A stretch of 64,000 nt of DNA, taken from the NCBI GenBank assembly GCA_003075315.1, contig QDFQ01000001.1:1159998-1223997 (forward strand), written 5' to 3'. A model generated the notes under the pieces. That model was not told the origin of the DNA. It saw only the letters and a list, made by a program, of their open reading frames with translations, and did not search any database. Made by a program: the position numbers and the translations under genes. Below are positions 1-9,012 of this stretch, piece after piece. Numbering within the stretch: the stretch's first letter is position 1; the number at the start of each line of letters is the position of its first letter. This stretch comes from Arthrobacter sp. TPD3018 (GTDB taxonomy: Bacteria; Pseudomonadota; Alphaproteobacteria; Sphingomonadales; Sphingomonadaceae).

Positions 1-104
1 TTGTGCGAGCCGACCACCTGGATGTCGTTCATCCGAAGGGCCGCCCGCGGCGCCGGGGCGGCGGCGGTCGCAAGGACCGCCGCCAGGGTGAGGAAAGCCT
101 TCAT
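1..104 (-). CDS. Ca2+-dependent phosphoinositide phospholipase C-like protein, N-terminal fragment
   Basis: Only the first 34 codons are inside the window; the gene runs off the left edge. They give a signal peptide (MKAFLTLAAVLATAAAPAPRA) followed by LRMNDIQVVGSH. This resembles the start of secreted Ca2+-dependent PI-PLC-like proteins, where an N-x-I-Q-V-x-G-S-H-N-S-Y stretch carries the first catalytic histidine. The ATG (104-102) overlaps the TGA of the upstream TonB receptor by one base (TGATG), so the two genes are probably translationally coupled, pairing uptake with a periplasmic or secreted phosphodiesterase. The family call rests on about 12 residues and is tentative; the operon link is firm. 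Confidence 0.55.
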   Translation of the reverse strand, partial: MKAFLTLAAVLATAAAPAPRAALRMNDIQVVGSH

Positions 105-2800
105 CAGAACTCCGCCCGCACGCCGAACAGGATCGTCCGGCCATAATAGTTGATCTCGCCGAAGCGCATCTTGCTGTCGTTATAGGTGTCCTGATGCGCG
201 CCCGCGATGTTGATGCCCTCCAGGCTGAGCGTCAGGTTGTCGGCGGCGCGCACCGACAGCTGGCCGTCGAGCGAGCCGAAGGCCGCGACATAGGTCGGTG
301 CCTGCACCGTGCTGCCCGTGCTCGACAGATATTTGTCGCGCCAGACATAGGACAGACGCGCCGACAGCGGGCCCTTGTCGTAGAAGCCGACCAGGTTGAA
401 GCTGTTCTTCGACAGGCCGATCAGCTGGTCCTTGATGTTGCGCGAACCCGCCGTGTAGTCGGCCTTCACTTCCGTATGGGTATAGGACCCCTGAACGCCG
501 AAGCCGTCGAACGGTTCGGGCAGGAAGGTGAAGACCTGGCTATAGGCCGCCTCCGCGCCATACACCTTGGCATTGCCGCCATTGACCGAGCTGGAGAGGC
601 GGACGGTGCCGCGACCCGGAATGTTGATCTCGGTATTCGACTGGGTGATGTAATCGTCCATCGCCTTGTAGAAGACCGCACCCGACAACATGCCCGACGG
701 TGCGAAATACCATTCCAGCGACCCGTCGAACTGGGTGGCGAGGAAGGGCACCAGCTGCGGGTTGCCGCCGCTGGCGGTCGGCGCGTCGGTCGACACGGTG
801 ATGCGCGGTGCGGTGTCGGTGACGTTGGGGCGGGTCAGCACCCGGCTGGCGGCGAGGCGACCGACCAGCTTGGGGGTCAGGTCGGCGCGCAGGTTGAAGC
901 TGGGCAAGACGTTGTTGAACGTCTTGGGATAGCTGACCGGGGTGGCGGTGTTGCCGCTGGTCAGCGTACCGCTGGCGACCTGATCGGTGTGGACGTAACG
1001 CACGCCGACATTGCCGCTGACCGGCACCGACCCTGCATCGAACTGGTAATCGGCGCGGACATAGGCGGCGGCGATCTTCTCGGTCACGACGAAGGATGAG
1101 CGGCGATCGCCATTGGTGATCGGCTGACCCTGGATCGCCGGGGTGAAGAAGTTGCCGACATAAGCCGCCGTCACCGGCACCAGCCAGTTGCGGAAGGCAT
1201 TGCCCGACACGCCCGACAGGAAGTCGTCATAGGGCAGCTGCTGATAGGCACCCGCGCCCAGATTGGTCAGCGGCTGGTTGGTCGCGGTGTCGATCAGATA
1301 GTCGCGACGGAAATAGTCGCGCTTGCGCCAGTGATATTCGCCGCCCGCCTGCAGCTTTGACAGGAAACCGTCGAAATCATGGCCGACGTCGAGACGCGAA
1401 TAGAAATCCCAGTCCTTGCTGTCCTTGGGCGCGATGTTGAACTGGTACAGCTTGTAATTGGCCGGGTTGGTGACGTCGACCGGCGTGGTGAAGGTCGGCA
1501 TGTTCTGATAGCCGCCGCTGGCGTCATAGGTCAGCGGCGCGATGAAATAGGCACGGCTGCGCACGGTGCCGGTGCGGTAGTCGGGGTGATAGCTGTGCGC
1601 GGCCGACCAGTTGACATTGGCGGCGACATGCCAGCGATCCGGGTTCCAGGTCTGCTTCAGCCCGACGGTGATCAGGTCATGGCGATTGAGGCTGTATTCG
1701 CGCGACGCCATGAAGCGGGCGTTGGCGATCGTTGCCTTGGTGATCGTGTCGCCGACGACGGTATAGCCGGGCTGAAGAATGGTGGGCAGCTGCTTCACGC
1801 CACCGATCGAGACGTTGTTGTCGTCCGGATAGATGTCGAGGCCGAACTCGTCATAGGCGACGTCTAGCCGGGTCGCGACCATGTCCAGCGTCGTCTGCAG
1901 CTCCGCGGTCGGCTGCCACTGGGCCGAGACGATGCCCGAGATGCGCTTGCGGTCCTCGGTCTCGACGGTGGGGCGGGTGCGGGTCGGCGAATAGAGACCC
2001 GCAGGCGCGCCGCCGCGCGACGCATCGGTATAGCGGTCGGTCAGCCACCCGAAATTCATGAAGCGGTCGTTACGGACCGTCTTGCCCCAATATTGCGCGC
2101 CCGCCAGGATGCCGAAGGTGCCGTCGCTGTTCTTCGCGCTGGTCAGCACGGTGACGTTGGGGCGGACCTGCTTGGTCTGGCTGGTATAGGTGCCGCGCAT
2201 ATTGACGGTCGTCTTGTTGCCGACCTCCAGCGGGTGGAAGGTCTTGACGTCGATATTGCCGCCCAGCGCGCCCTCGCTCATGTCGGCGGTCGGGGTCTTC
2301 ACCACGTCGATGCTGGAGGTGAATTCGGCGGGCAGCATCTCAAAGCGGAACTGACGACCGGCCGCGCCGCCATTCTCGATCAGGTCGTTCAGCGCGATGG
2401 TGCGGCCGTTCATCAGCGTGTTCTGGAACTGCGGGCCCAGGCCACGGACACTGACATACAGGCCTTCACCGCGCGGGCGGGTGATCGCCACACCAGGGAC
2501 GAGCTGAAGCGCCTCGGCGACGTTCTGGGTCGGGAACTTGCCGATATCGGTCGAGCTGATCGAGTCGACGCCGTAAGCGGCGCGGCGCTTGGTCTCGATG
2601 CCCGCCGCCAGGCTGCGCGCATAGGTGCCGTTGACGACGATGTCCTGGCCGTCGGCGGCCGTATCAAACGCCTGTGCGCTCGATTGCGCGGCGTCTTGCG
2701 CAGGGTCAGCCGCGGCGCTCTTTTGCGCCTGGGCAGTGACCGAGCCGGTCACCAGGATGAACGCCACCGATGCCTTCAAAAGGCTGCGAAATGTAATCAT
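104..2800 (-). CDS. TonB-dependent outer-membrane receptor
   Basis: Ligand-gated outer-membrane transporter of about 898 residues. It has an N-terminal signal peptide (SLLKASVAFILVTGSVTAQA), a short linker, a TonB-box-like stretch (DIVVNG), a plug domain (AEALQLVPGVAITRPRGEG, LYVSVRGLG, GGNIDVKT) and a beta-barrel ending in a terminal aromatic (GVRAEF). The frame is open back to a GTG at 2815, but the ATG at 2800 has GGGGA about nine bases ahead and is preferred. It resembles the large Caulobacter/Sphingomonas receptors that take up oligosaccharides or phosphate esters. The substrate is not evident; the coupled phospholipase-like gene suggests an organophosphate or inositol-phosphate substrate (inference). 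Confidence 0.92.
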   Translation of the reverse strand: MITFRSLLKASVAFILVTGSVTAQAQKSAAADPAQDAAQSSAQAFDTAADGQDIVVNGTYARSLAAGIETKRRAAYGVDSISSTDIGKFPTQNVAEALQLVPGVAITRPRGEGLYVSVRGLGPQFQNTLMNGRTIALNDLIENGGAAGRQFRFEMLPAEFTSSIDVVKTPTADMSEGALGGNIDVKTFHPLEVGNKTTVNMRGTYTSQTKQVRPNVTVLTSAKNSDGTFGILAGAQYWGKTVRNDRFMNFGWLTDRYTDASRGGAPAGLYSPTRTRPTVETEDRKRISGIVSAQWQPTAELQTTLDMVATRLDVAYDEFGLDIYPDDNNVSIGGVKQLPTILQPGYTVVGDTITKATIANARFMASREYSLNRHDLITVGLKQTWNPDRWHVAANVNWSAAHSYHPDYRTGTVRSRAYFIAPLTYDASGGYQNMPTFTTPVDVTNPANYKLYQFNIAPKDSKDWDFYSRLDVGHDFDGFLSKLQAGGEYHWRKRDYFRRDYLIDTATNQPLTNLGAGAYQQLPYDDFLSGVSGNAFRNWLVPVTAAYVGNFFTPAIQGQPITNGDRRSSFVVTEKIAAAYVRADYQFDAGSVPVSGNVGVRYVHTDQVASGTLTSGNTATPVSYPKTFNNVLPSFNLRADLTPKLVGRLAASRVLTRPNVTDTAPRITVSTDAPTASGGNPQLVPFLATQFDGSLEWYFAPSGMLSGAVFYKAMDDYITQSNTEINIPGRGTVRLSSSVNGGNAKVYGAEAAYSQVFTFLPEPFDGFGVQGSYTHTEVKADYTAGSRNIKDQLIGLSKNSFNLVGFYDKGPLSARLSYVWRDKYLSSTGSTVQAPTYVAAFGSLDGQLSVRAADNLTLSLEGINIAGAHQDTYNDSKMRFGEINYYGRTILFGVRAEF

Positions 2801-2890
2801 AACATTGGTCCCCACCCCGGCCGTCTTGCCGGTCGGGCGGGGGCGTTAAGAGCGGCCTGTGTAAGTTTGACGTAGAATTGATGACATTCG

Positions 2891-2904
2891 TGTGAGCGCT
2901 AACG
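2891..2904. promoter_or_regulatory. LacI-family-like operator upstream of the TonB receptor
   Basis: TGTGAGCGCTAACG is a near-palindrome around the AGCGCT core, about 90 bases upstream of the receptor start. LacI-type sugar regulators of Caulobacter and sphingomonads commonly use TGTTAGCGCTAACA-like sites before TonB receptors and glycosidases. No lacI gene is in the window, so the regulator is unknown. Confidence 0.45.
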
Positions 2905-3721
2905 GCCGATGCATATTGACGACCTGCCGAATGCCCGAACGAGCGCGCGGCTGCCCTACCCCCGCTAGCGACGGCGCTGCGCCTGACCGACGTCCATACC
3001 GGCTAACTAGCTCTATTGTTCGGGGGGCGCTGGTCCGGCCGTTGGCCTGCCTTCTCCGAAGCCTGCGGTATGCGCCCTGATGTCCCTCGCGGCGGAGACG
3101 ACGGCGAACCCCGGGCGGTTAGTTCCTCATCTCTTCGCGTCCAGCAAAAACCCACGGCCCACACATGGAGCTCCTCCAAATGAAAACTGACCATGGATCT
3201 GCGCGTTGAAATTCGACCCCACCCAGATGTCAAACATCCCCGGATTGATCACCCAGCGGAGCTGTACGGCATTTCAATATTGCACGCTGGCCTCGTCGCG
3301 CGCGTGGTCGTCGCTGTCCGTGATGGTGGTCGACACCCGGCCGCTGGGTTGCAGCACCGTCGTGTCGAGCTAGGCATGCCGGTGGTCAAGCAGATATAGC
3401 TGAGGCCTTACCCCGAATTTGCATTGGGCGGGTGCGGGGATGTCTCCAATAGCACTCGCCCTGGTCCTTTTGTATGTGCGTAATGCTGTGGTCATAAAGA
3501 TAAAGGCTTCGTTGCCGCTGCATGGTTAGGTAATCGCTAGGTTGCCACGTAGATATTGTGCACTTCGAGAAATTGTATGCGTTGTATTTGGTGCGGAAAC
3601 TTTTGGTCTGGTGTGCTTTTTCTTGTTAAAAGAGTCTAGCAAGATGCGGTTTGCTGATTAATTTGACATAATTGGGGTGGTGGATTAGCGATAACTGATA
3701 CGGGCGCGGCGCAAACGTGAG
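2905..3721. other. Non-coding stretch between the receptor and the LysR gene
   Basis: About 800 bases without an intact gene. The middle (about 3135-3385) holds the glycosidase remnant listed separately. The right-hand part, roughly 3400-3720, is clearly AT-richer than the surroundings (runs such as TTAATTTGACATAATTGG) and probably contains the LysR promoter. The change in composition and the gene remnant suggest a patched-together junction left by deletion or insertion. Confidence 0.5.
3135..3385 (-). pseudogene. Eroded C-terminal tail of a GH3-type beta-glucosidase
   Basis: Reading the minus strand from about 3379 gives VLQPSGRVSTTITDSDD, then after an in-frame stop VQLRWVINPGMFDIWVGSN and AQIHGQFSFGG. 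The pattern PGxFxxWVGxN followed by a short IxGxF strand is like the fibronectin-III-like end of family 3 glycoside hydrolases. There is no start codon, at least one internal stop, and no upstream catalytic part. It looks like the leftover of a deleted carbohydrate-use gene next to the LacI-like operator and TonB receptor. Family assignment is from memory of the C-terminal pattern only. Confidence 0.4.
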
Positions 3722-4687
3722 GTGGGGTATTTGAGCGAACCATCGACGCTGATCGAAGGCCGCAGACGGTTGCGGCGCCTGAACATCAATCTGCTCTATG
3801 CGCTTGATGCGCTACTGCATGAGCCGTCGCTGACTGCGGCGGCGCACTCGATCGCGATCAGCCAGCCGGCGATGAGCATGAAGCTGCGCCAGCTGCGGGA
3901 GCTTTTCGGTGACGAACTGGTCGTGTTTGGCGAACGGCGCCAGCTGACGGCCTTAGGCGCGGCATTACACCAACGCGTTGGGCGATTGCTGCGCGAGGTG
4001 GATGACACGTTCAATCTCGCGCTGGCGTTCGATCCCGCGACTGCGCGTCAGACGGTGACGGTGACCGCGCCAGAGGTCGTCGAACTCATGTTTTTTAGTC
4101 GCATCATGCCGCGACTGCGCGCTGTGGCACCCGAAATCGGGTGGAAGATGATACCCTTCGTCCATGGCTCTGCGCGACACCTGTTCGATCGCGGTGCCGA
4201 TATCGCGATCGTTCCCGAGGCGATGGCCGATCCCGATCTGTGCACCCTGCCGCTGCTCGACCATGCACCTGTCGCGCTCGTCTGTGCGTCGCATCCGCTT
4301 GCTGGCGGCCGTGTGGATGTAGAGGACTTCCTGGCTGCACCCCATGCCGCGGTGCATGAGGACATGGAACGCGCAATCTTCGGCGATTTCGCTGCGGACA
4401 GTCCGTTCGCGCGGCGGCGCGTCGTAGTACGCACGGGACTTCATTCGATGCTGCCCGCATTGGCGATCGGGTCCGACTTGATCGTCACCACCAGCAACTG
4501 GTTCGCGCAGCATCAGGCGGCGGTTTTGCCTGTGACCATCCTCGACCTGAGGTGGCCGCGGATGACGGCCGGCCTTGTCCTCCAGTGGCAACCCTATCGC
4601 GACAAAGAGCCTGTGATCCGCTGGCTGGTCGCCGAATTGAAGCGCGGGGCCGACGGGATCGGCCGGCCGATCGACGCGGCGTTATAG
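3722..4687 (+). CDS. LysR-family transcriptional regulator
   Basis: A 321-residue protein of normal LysR length. The N-terminal winged helix-turn-helix is plain: LNINLLYALDALLHEPSLTAAAHSIAISQPAMS, then MKLRQLRELFGDELV; the wording is NodD/PnbR-like. The rest is the substrate-binding effector domain. The start is uncertain: GTG at 3722 or TTG at 3731; neither has an ideal ribosome site. It precedes the STN-type TonB receptor on the same strand with 281 bases between, so that receptor is the obvious candidate target (inference). The effector is unknown. Confidence 0.9.
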   Translation: MGYLSEPSTLIEGRRRLRRLNINLLYALDALLHEPSLTAAAHSIAISQPAMSMKLRQLRELFGDELVVFGERRQLTALGAALHQRVGRLLREVDDTFNLALAFDPATARQTVTVTAPEVVELMFFSRIMPRLRAVAPEIGWKMIPFVHGSARHLFDRGADIAIVPEAMADPDLCTLPLLDHAPVALVCASHPLAGGRVDVEDFLAAPHAAVHEDMERAIFGDFAADSPFARRRVVVRTGLHSMLPALAIGSDLIVTTSNWFAQHQAAVLPVTILDLRWPRMTAGLVLQWQPYRDKEPVIRWLVAELKRGADGIGRPIDAAL

Positions 4688-4968
4688 GGGCATAACCAAT
4701 TACAATTTGATGACGGTGCGGGGTGGGCGCAGATTTCGTTCCGTCGAGGAACAGGACTGCAGCGGAGCCAGCGCTTCGTACCAATCGGCGGCCGCCTTCG
4801 ACACCGCAGAATGAACCATCGACGGCAGGGGCCGTCGAGGACCCACCGTTCCGCCGCCTGGCGGGGCTTTAGTCATGGCTGTGAGGCGTCGCAGGGCGGC
4901 GCGCGTCCGATCTTGTGTCCGAAGGGGCATCGGTACGCGTGGTCGCGGCGCCGGGATGAGGGGGATAT

Positions 4969-7302
4969 ATGGGTCGGGGTCGTGCAGAACTGGCAATCCG
5001 AGTGGCCGTCATCGCTTTGGTGCCGATACTCGGGTGGGGCTTGCCGCAGTCGGCATGTGCGCAGGGTGGGCGTATCTCGCTTCCAGCCATGCCCCTGGCG
5101 GAGACGCTGGCGCAAATTCGGCAAAAGACGGGCGCAACGATCGACGCCGATCCCGATGCCATCCGCGGACTGACCGCCGCGTCGGTGAGCGATGCCCGCG
5201 ACGCCATGGCGGCCGTCCGGCAAGCGACCCGCGGAATGCGCCTTGCCGTCAGCCGCGAGGCCGATGGCGGTATTCTGATCGTCAACGACATCCTCGTGGT
5301 TGCGCATCGCGACGAGGCGGAAACCAGCGTCATGGTGCGCGGTGCGACCAGCTCGAGCCGTACCGGCGAATCGTTGCGCGATCAGCCGCGCAACGTACAG
5401 GTCCTCTCCGCCAAGCTTCTGGGCGAGCAGCAGGCGCAAAGCCTCCCCGACGCGCTGCGCAATGCGGGCGGCGTTACCGTCAATGCGGCGACGGTGCAGG
5501 GCGGCGTCGGCTATACCGTGCGCGGCATGTCGACGGGAGGTGCGATCAATGGCCTGCCGACGCCGTCAAGCAGCACCTTCGCGGCGGGCAGCACCCAACC
5601 GATCGCCAATGTCGAGCGGCTGGAGGTTCTGAAGGGACCGGACGCTATCCTGCTCGGCGGGGACAGTCTGGGGGGCACGGTCAACATCGTCACGAAAAAG
5701 CCGAGCGCCGATGAGCGGCTCTATGTGTCGAGTGAGGTCGGCTCGTTCGGTGCGGTGCGTGGTACGGTGGATGCGAACCGCTCGATCTCCGCCGACGACA
5801 GTGTCAGCGCGCGCATCATCGCGACGGCCGCCACCGCCGACCGCAATTTCGGCGGCTATCGCGGGAACGAGGATTATTTGTTCGCGCCGACGATCCGCTA
5901 CAAGAAGGACGGCACCGACATCATCCTGGGGGTCACCGCGGGCAACCAGATCTTCGGCATGGTGCCGTACACGCTCTACGATACGACGAAGAGACAGCCG
6001 GTGCCGATCCTTGCTGGCGTGCCGCTGGTTGGCGGACAGTACCAATATTCACAGATCACCAGCACGATCTATGATGCTCAGGCGAAACAGACGGTTGGGA
6101 ATTGGCTGACGATCGTCGGGCATTGGCAGCATCAGGACAGCAGTCTTCTCCTCAGCCAGTATTCGCCCTTCGCCCTTCTGGCACCGAACGTCCTGCTTAT
6201 CAGCAGCAGTGGCGTGAAGCAGCAAAGCGCTAATAACGCGGTCGACGGCTATGCTCGCATTGCCGTCAGGACTGGGCCGTTCGAGCACAAGCTGATCGCG
6301 GGGGCGATGGCGACGAACTTCGACACGTCGGCGGACTCCGCCAGCTCGGGATCGATGTTTCCTTATAATTACGTCACTAGGGCGCCAACGTTACCACTTC
6401 TGCCCACAAACTATGCCTTCGCCAATCGGATCGTCGGCAAACAGACATCCTATTACGGGCAGTACCTCGTAAAGTTCTGGAAGATCGCGCTGCTTGCCAG
6501 CGTGCGCAAGACGTCGTCCGACAGCACGACAACCATCCGGGATGGTCGCACCAAACTTGATAAGGTGAACCGTTACACATCCAACGGCGCGGTCACGCCC
6601 AGCTATGGTGCGGTTGTAGAGGTGTCGGACACGCTGTCGGTCTACGGTTCGCTCGCCTACGGCTTTATCCCCAGCTATCAGCTGGATCGGTTCCAGAACC
6701 TCCTGCCCGACACGCGGACGCGCAACGCCGAAACAGGAATCAAGCTGGATTTGCTCGACAAGCGCTTGCTGCTCAATGCTTCGTGGTTTCGACTAAGCCA
6801 GAGCAACCTCAAGATCGCCGATCCGCTGAACCGGATCTACTACATCAACCTTCCCGGACGATTGGCGCAGGGTGTCGACGTCAGCGTTTCGGGCGAGCCC
6901 TTGAAAGGCGTGACGGTCAGCGGATCGTTCACGCGCACCGACTATTCCATTTTGACCACGGGCAATTCGACGCTGGGAAACACCGTCGTGTTGCAACCGC
7001 GCGACCAATACAGCGCCTATGCCTCGTATCGCCACCGCATTACCGATGACGTGACTGCGGGTCTGGGTGCAGGCGTATATGGCCGGTCGAGCGCGGCGAT
7101 CGACATGCTCGGTAGATACTGGATCGGCCCGGCGGTGCAGACCGATCTGAACGGGTTCCTGACGATCGGCAAGCTCGACTTCAACCTGGGGGTCCGAAAC
7201 CTGTTCGATCGTCAGAACTATCAGCCGACGATTGCCACCACCTATGTCCCGCTCGGCGAGCCGCGCACCTGGCGCCTGACCGTCGGCTATCGTTTCCGTT
7301 GA
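4969..7302 (+). CDS. TonB-dependent siderophore-type receptor with STN domain
   Basis: A 777-residue outer-membrane transporter. A signal peptide (VALVPILGWGLPQSACAQ region) is followed by an STN/secretin-like domain (ISLPAMPLAETLAQIRQKTG to about residue 105), a plug (LPDALRNAGGVTVN, YTVRGMS, VERLEVLKGPDAILLG, GGTVNIVTKKP) and a barrel with the C-terminal signature NLGVRNLFDRQNYQP and final TVGYRFR. The ATG at 4969 has GAGGGGG five bases ahead. Receptors with an STN domain usually signal through a FecR-type anti-sigma factor and carry ferric siderophores, but no FecI/FecR pair is adjacent here. Possible partners are the pair at 24.2 kb or the upstream LysR gene. Confidence 0.92.
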   Translation: MGRGRAELAIRVAVIALVPILGWGLPQSACAQGGRISLPAMPLAETLAQIRQKTGATIDADPDAIRGLTAASVSDARDAMAAVRQATRGMRLAVSREADGGILIVNDILVVAHRDEAETSVMVRGATSSSRTGESLRDQPRNVQVLSAKLLGEQQAQSLPDALRNAGGVTVNAATVQGGVGYTVRGMSTGGAINGLPTPSSSTFAAGSTQPIANVERLEVLKGPDAILLGGDSLGGTVNIVTKKPSADERLYVSSEVGSFGAVRGTVDANRSISADDSVSARIIATAATADRNFGGYRGNEDYLFAPTIRYKKDGTDIILGVTAGNQIFGMVPYTLYDTTKRQPVPILAGVPLVGGQYQYSQITSTIYDAQAKQTVGNWLTIVGHWQHQDSSLLLSQYSPFALLAPNVLLISSSGVKQQSANNAVDGYARIAVRTGPFEHKLIAGAMATNFDTSADSASSGSMFPYNYVTRAPTLPLLPTNYAFANRIVGKQTSYYGQYLVKFWKIALLASVRKTSSDSTTTIRDGRTKLDKVNRYTSNGAVTPSYGAVVEVSDTLSVYGSLAYGFIPSYQLDRFQNLLPDTRTRNAETGIKLDLLDKRLLLNASWFRLSQSNLKIADPLNRIYYINLPGRLAQGVDVSVSGEPLKGVTVSGSFTRTDYSILTTGNSTLGNTVVLQPRDQYSAYASYRHRITDDVTAGLGAGVYGRSSAAIDMLGRYWIGPAVQTDLNGFLTIGKLDFNLGVRNLFDRQNYQPTIATTYVPLGEPRTWRLTVGYRFR

Positions 7303-7531
7303 TGAAGGCCCGCCGATCCATGTTGCCATGGCCGAAGTCTATTGCCCGGCTGCCGCGATCCATCGCTCCGGGACCATCTCGGACAGCGCGCGAGCCCTAG
7401 ATAGCTGGGGCTATGCCGTGATCGGCAACGCCGTCTTTCGCGATGGCCGCGACCGCTGCCGCGTGAGGGAGGGAAGATCGGCCGGAGCCGAGCGAAGCCC
7501 TGACGAGAAATGAAAATCGAAGGGGCCTGAT

Positions 7532-7549
7532 CCGGACCAGCCGGTCCGG
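7532..7549. repeat. Short GC hairpin upstream of the unknown gene pair
   Basis: CCGGACC and its exact reverse complement GGTCCGG are separated by four bases. It lies 27 bases before the first unknown gene and 230 bases after the receptor. There is no T-tract, so it is more likely an mRNA leader structure or protein site than a terminator. Confidence 0.3.
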
Positions 7550-7575
7550 GGATCACGCAAGTCCACTAAGGCTCC

Positions 7576-8094
7576 ATGTCCCCCATGATCCACGATGTTT
7601 TGCCGACCGCCTCGGTCGCGCTGATGCACTTTGTCCTCGCAGCCTTCGGCTGCGACGAACCCGCGCCGCTGTTCGGCAACTCCGGCCTGCCCGGGGCGGT
7701 CGAATGCCTCGATCATAACGTCATCATCGCGATGACCCCTGTTACCGAGCCGCTGTTCGATCAGGCGCTGCTGCGCTGCGCCAACACCCGCAGGCGGGAC
7801 ACGATGTTGATCAGGCATGGTTTCCACCCGGAGACGATCGACCCGGTCCGCGTCGACGTCGCCCTGCGCTCGCTCACCGGCCCGCTGCTGCTCACCGGCC
7901 TCAGTTTCTATCGCGACCGCGACCAGGGCCTGCATCTGGTTCCGGCTCGCGGCGGGCTGTCGGTGAAGCTCGGCCGCCACGGGGTCGAGATCGGCACCCG
8001 GCTGCCCTGGAACTGCCTGTGGGACCGCGCCGCCGGACTGGAGTGCGCCGCTGCCCAGATCGTGCGCGCCTGCCGGAGCGAGAACCAGGGTTGA
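7576..8094 (+). CDS. Unrecognised protein, 172 residues
   Basis: I do not recognise this family. The frame has the GC-rich third positions of native genes here and contains many ordered-looking segments (FGCDEPAPLFGNSGLPGAVECLDHNVIIAMTP split across residues 20-50; RVDVALRSLTGPLLLTGLSFYRD near 100). No signal peptide or membrane segment is evident. Six cysteines include AFGCDEP and LPWNCLWD, but no metal-binding spacing is obvious. It is followed after one base by the next unknown gene, so the two form a transcription unit. It sits just left of the accessory block and could belong to it. Confidence 0.6.
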   Translation: MSPMIHDVLPTASVALMHFVLAAFGCDEPAPLFGNSGLPGAVECLDHNVIIAMTPVTEPLFDQALLRCANTRRRDTMLIRHGFHPETIDPVRVDVALRSLTGPLLLTGLSFYRDRDQGLHLVPARGGLSVKLGRHGVEIGTRLPWNCLWDRAAGLECAAAQIVRACRSENQG

Positions 8095-8146
8095 GATGAA
8101 CGAGACGATGAACGGCCCCGATGCGGGGATGAAACAAGGAGATAGA

Positions 8147-8638
8147 ATGATGACCGCCACGACCTACGAAGCCGCCGTCACCCGCGCCGTCGTCAAGCTG
8201 CTGCTCGGCAACCGCAAGCTCAAGCCCGGTGTCGTCATCACCGGCGGCGATCCGCTCGGGATCGAGGACAAGATCGAGATGGGCCGCCATGCGGTCCAGA
8301 CCGTCGCCGATCTGCTCCACCTCGAATATCGCACAGGACCGAACCCGGCGCTGACTGGCATCGCGCTATTCCTGCCGCGCGATGGCCGCTGCCATATCCA
8401 GAGCGGCTGCCGCCTGTGGCTGTCGAAGGCGGGCAACCGCGGGCTGATCCTGCCGCAGGCCCATGTGCGTGGCCATTTCCGCCTCGCACCGCGGGAGATC
8501 GTGCACATCGACGGCAAGCCCGCTCAGGATCTGAGCGACGGTATCCAACGCGCCAGCGCTTGGCTGACCCGGCAGGTCATGCGGCAGAACGCTCAGTATG
8601 ACGACGCACAGTGCACGCTGTGGGCGCAGGCCGCCTGA
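8147..8638 (+). CDS. Unrecognised protein, 163 residues
   Basis: The frame is open from an ATG at 8096, but an AAGGAG at 8136-8141 places the real start at the ATG at 8147 (or the adjacent one at 8150). The protein begins TATTYEAAVTRAVVKLLLGN and contains GVVITGGDPLGIEDKIEMG and GIALFLPRDGRCHIQSG; it is soluble-looking, with no signal peptide. Family unknown. It follows the 172-residue unknown gene in the same orientation and presumably works with it. It is the last GC-rich frame before the palindrome and the AT-richer cassette. Confidence 0.6.
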   Translation: MMTATTYEAAVTRAVVKLLLGNRKLKPGVVITGGDPLGIEDKIEMGRHAVQTVADLLHLEYRTGPNPALTGIALFLPRDGRCHIQSGCRLWLSKAGNRGLILPQAHVRGHFRLAPREIVHIDGKPAQDLSDGIQRASAWLTRQVMRQNAQYDDAQCTLWAQAA

Positions 8639-8660
8639 CTGATCCGGGTCGAGGTCTGTC

Positions 8661-8749
8661 ACCCTATACGGACGAACCAGCGAATTCGGGCACCCGCCAA
8701 TAAAATTGTTACCTTCGTGTCCGAATATGCCGCCTCGTCCGTATAGGGT
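8661..8749. repeat. 89-bp symmetric fold-back palindrome
   Basis: The outer arms ACCCTATACGGACGA (8661-8675) and TCGTCCGTATAGGGT (8735-8749) are perfect 15-bp reverse complements. After exactly eight unmatched bases on both sides there is a second pair, ATTCGGGCAC and GTGTCCGAAT (9 of 10 match). The whole is symmetric around an AT-rich centre. No clear target-site duplication was seen. It could be a MITE-like remnant, a recombinase site or a regulatory cruciform. Confidence 0.75.
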
Positions 8750-9012
8750 ATGAGGACGTGGCTATCACCGTCGTGCCCAACGGCGTCGTTCCATTATATT
8801 AGCTGGCACCGGGGTGGCCGCCGTTGGGACTTGCCTGCCGTTCCCGCGTACCGTGCCTAACGGCTGCTCTCGCCAAAACCTGTCTCTTAGCGGGCTTGGC
8901 AGCTGCGCCACCAAATTTGCGATTTAAGCCCACGCTTCCCGATCGCAAACCGACGTTCTGACACAAGCTTTTGACACCAGTGGAGTTGCAAAGACCCGTG
9001 CATTGGTATGCC

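Noticed and set aside
4700..4996. 98-codon minus-strand frame between LysR and the STN receptor
   Set aside because: It crosses the receptor's ribosome site and start; only a short part looks protein-like and no family matches.
7328..7513. 61-codon frame after the STN receptor
   Set aside because: No ribosome site and no recognisable pattern; too short to support.
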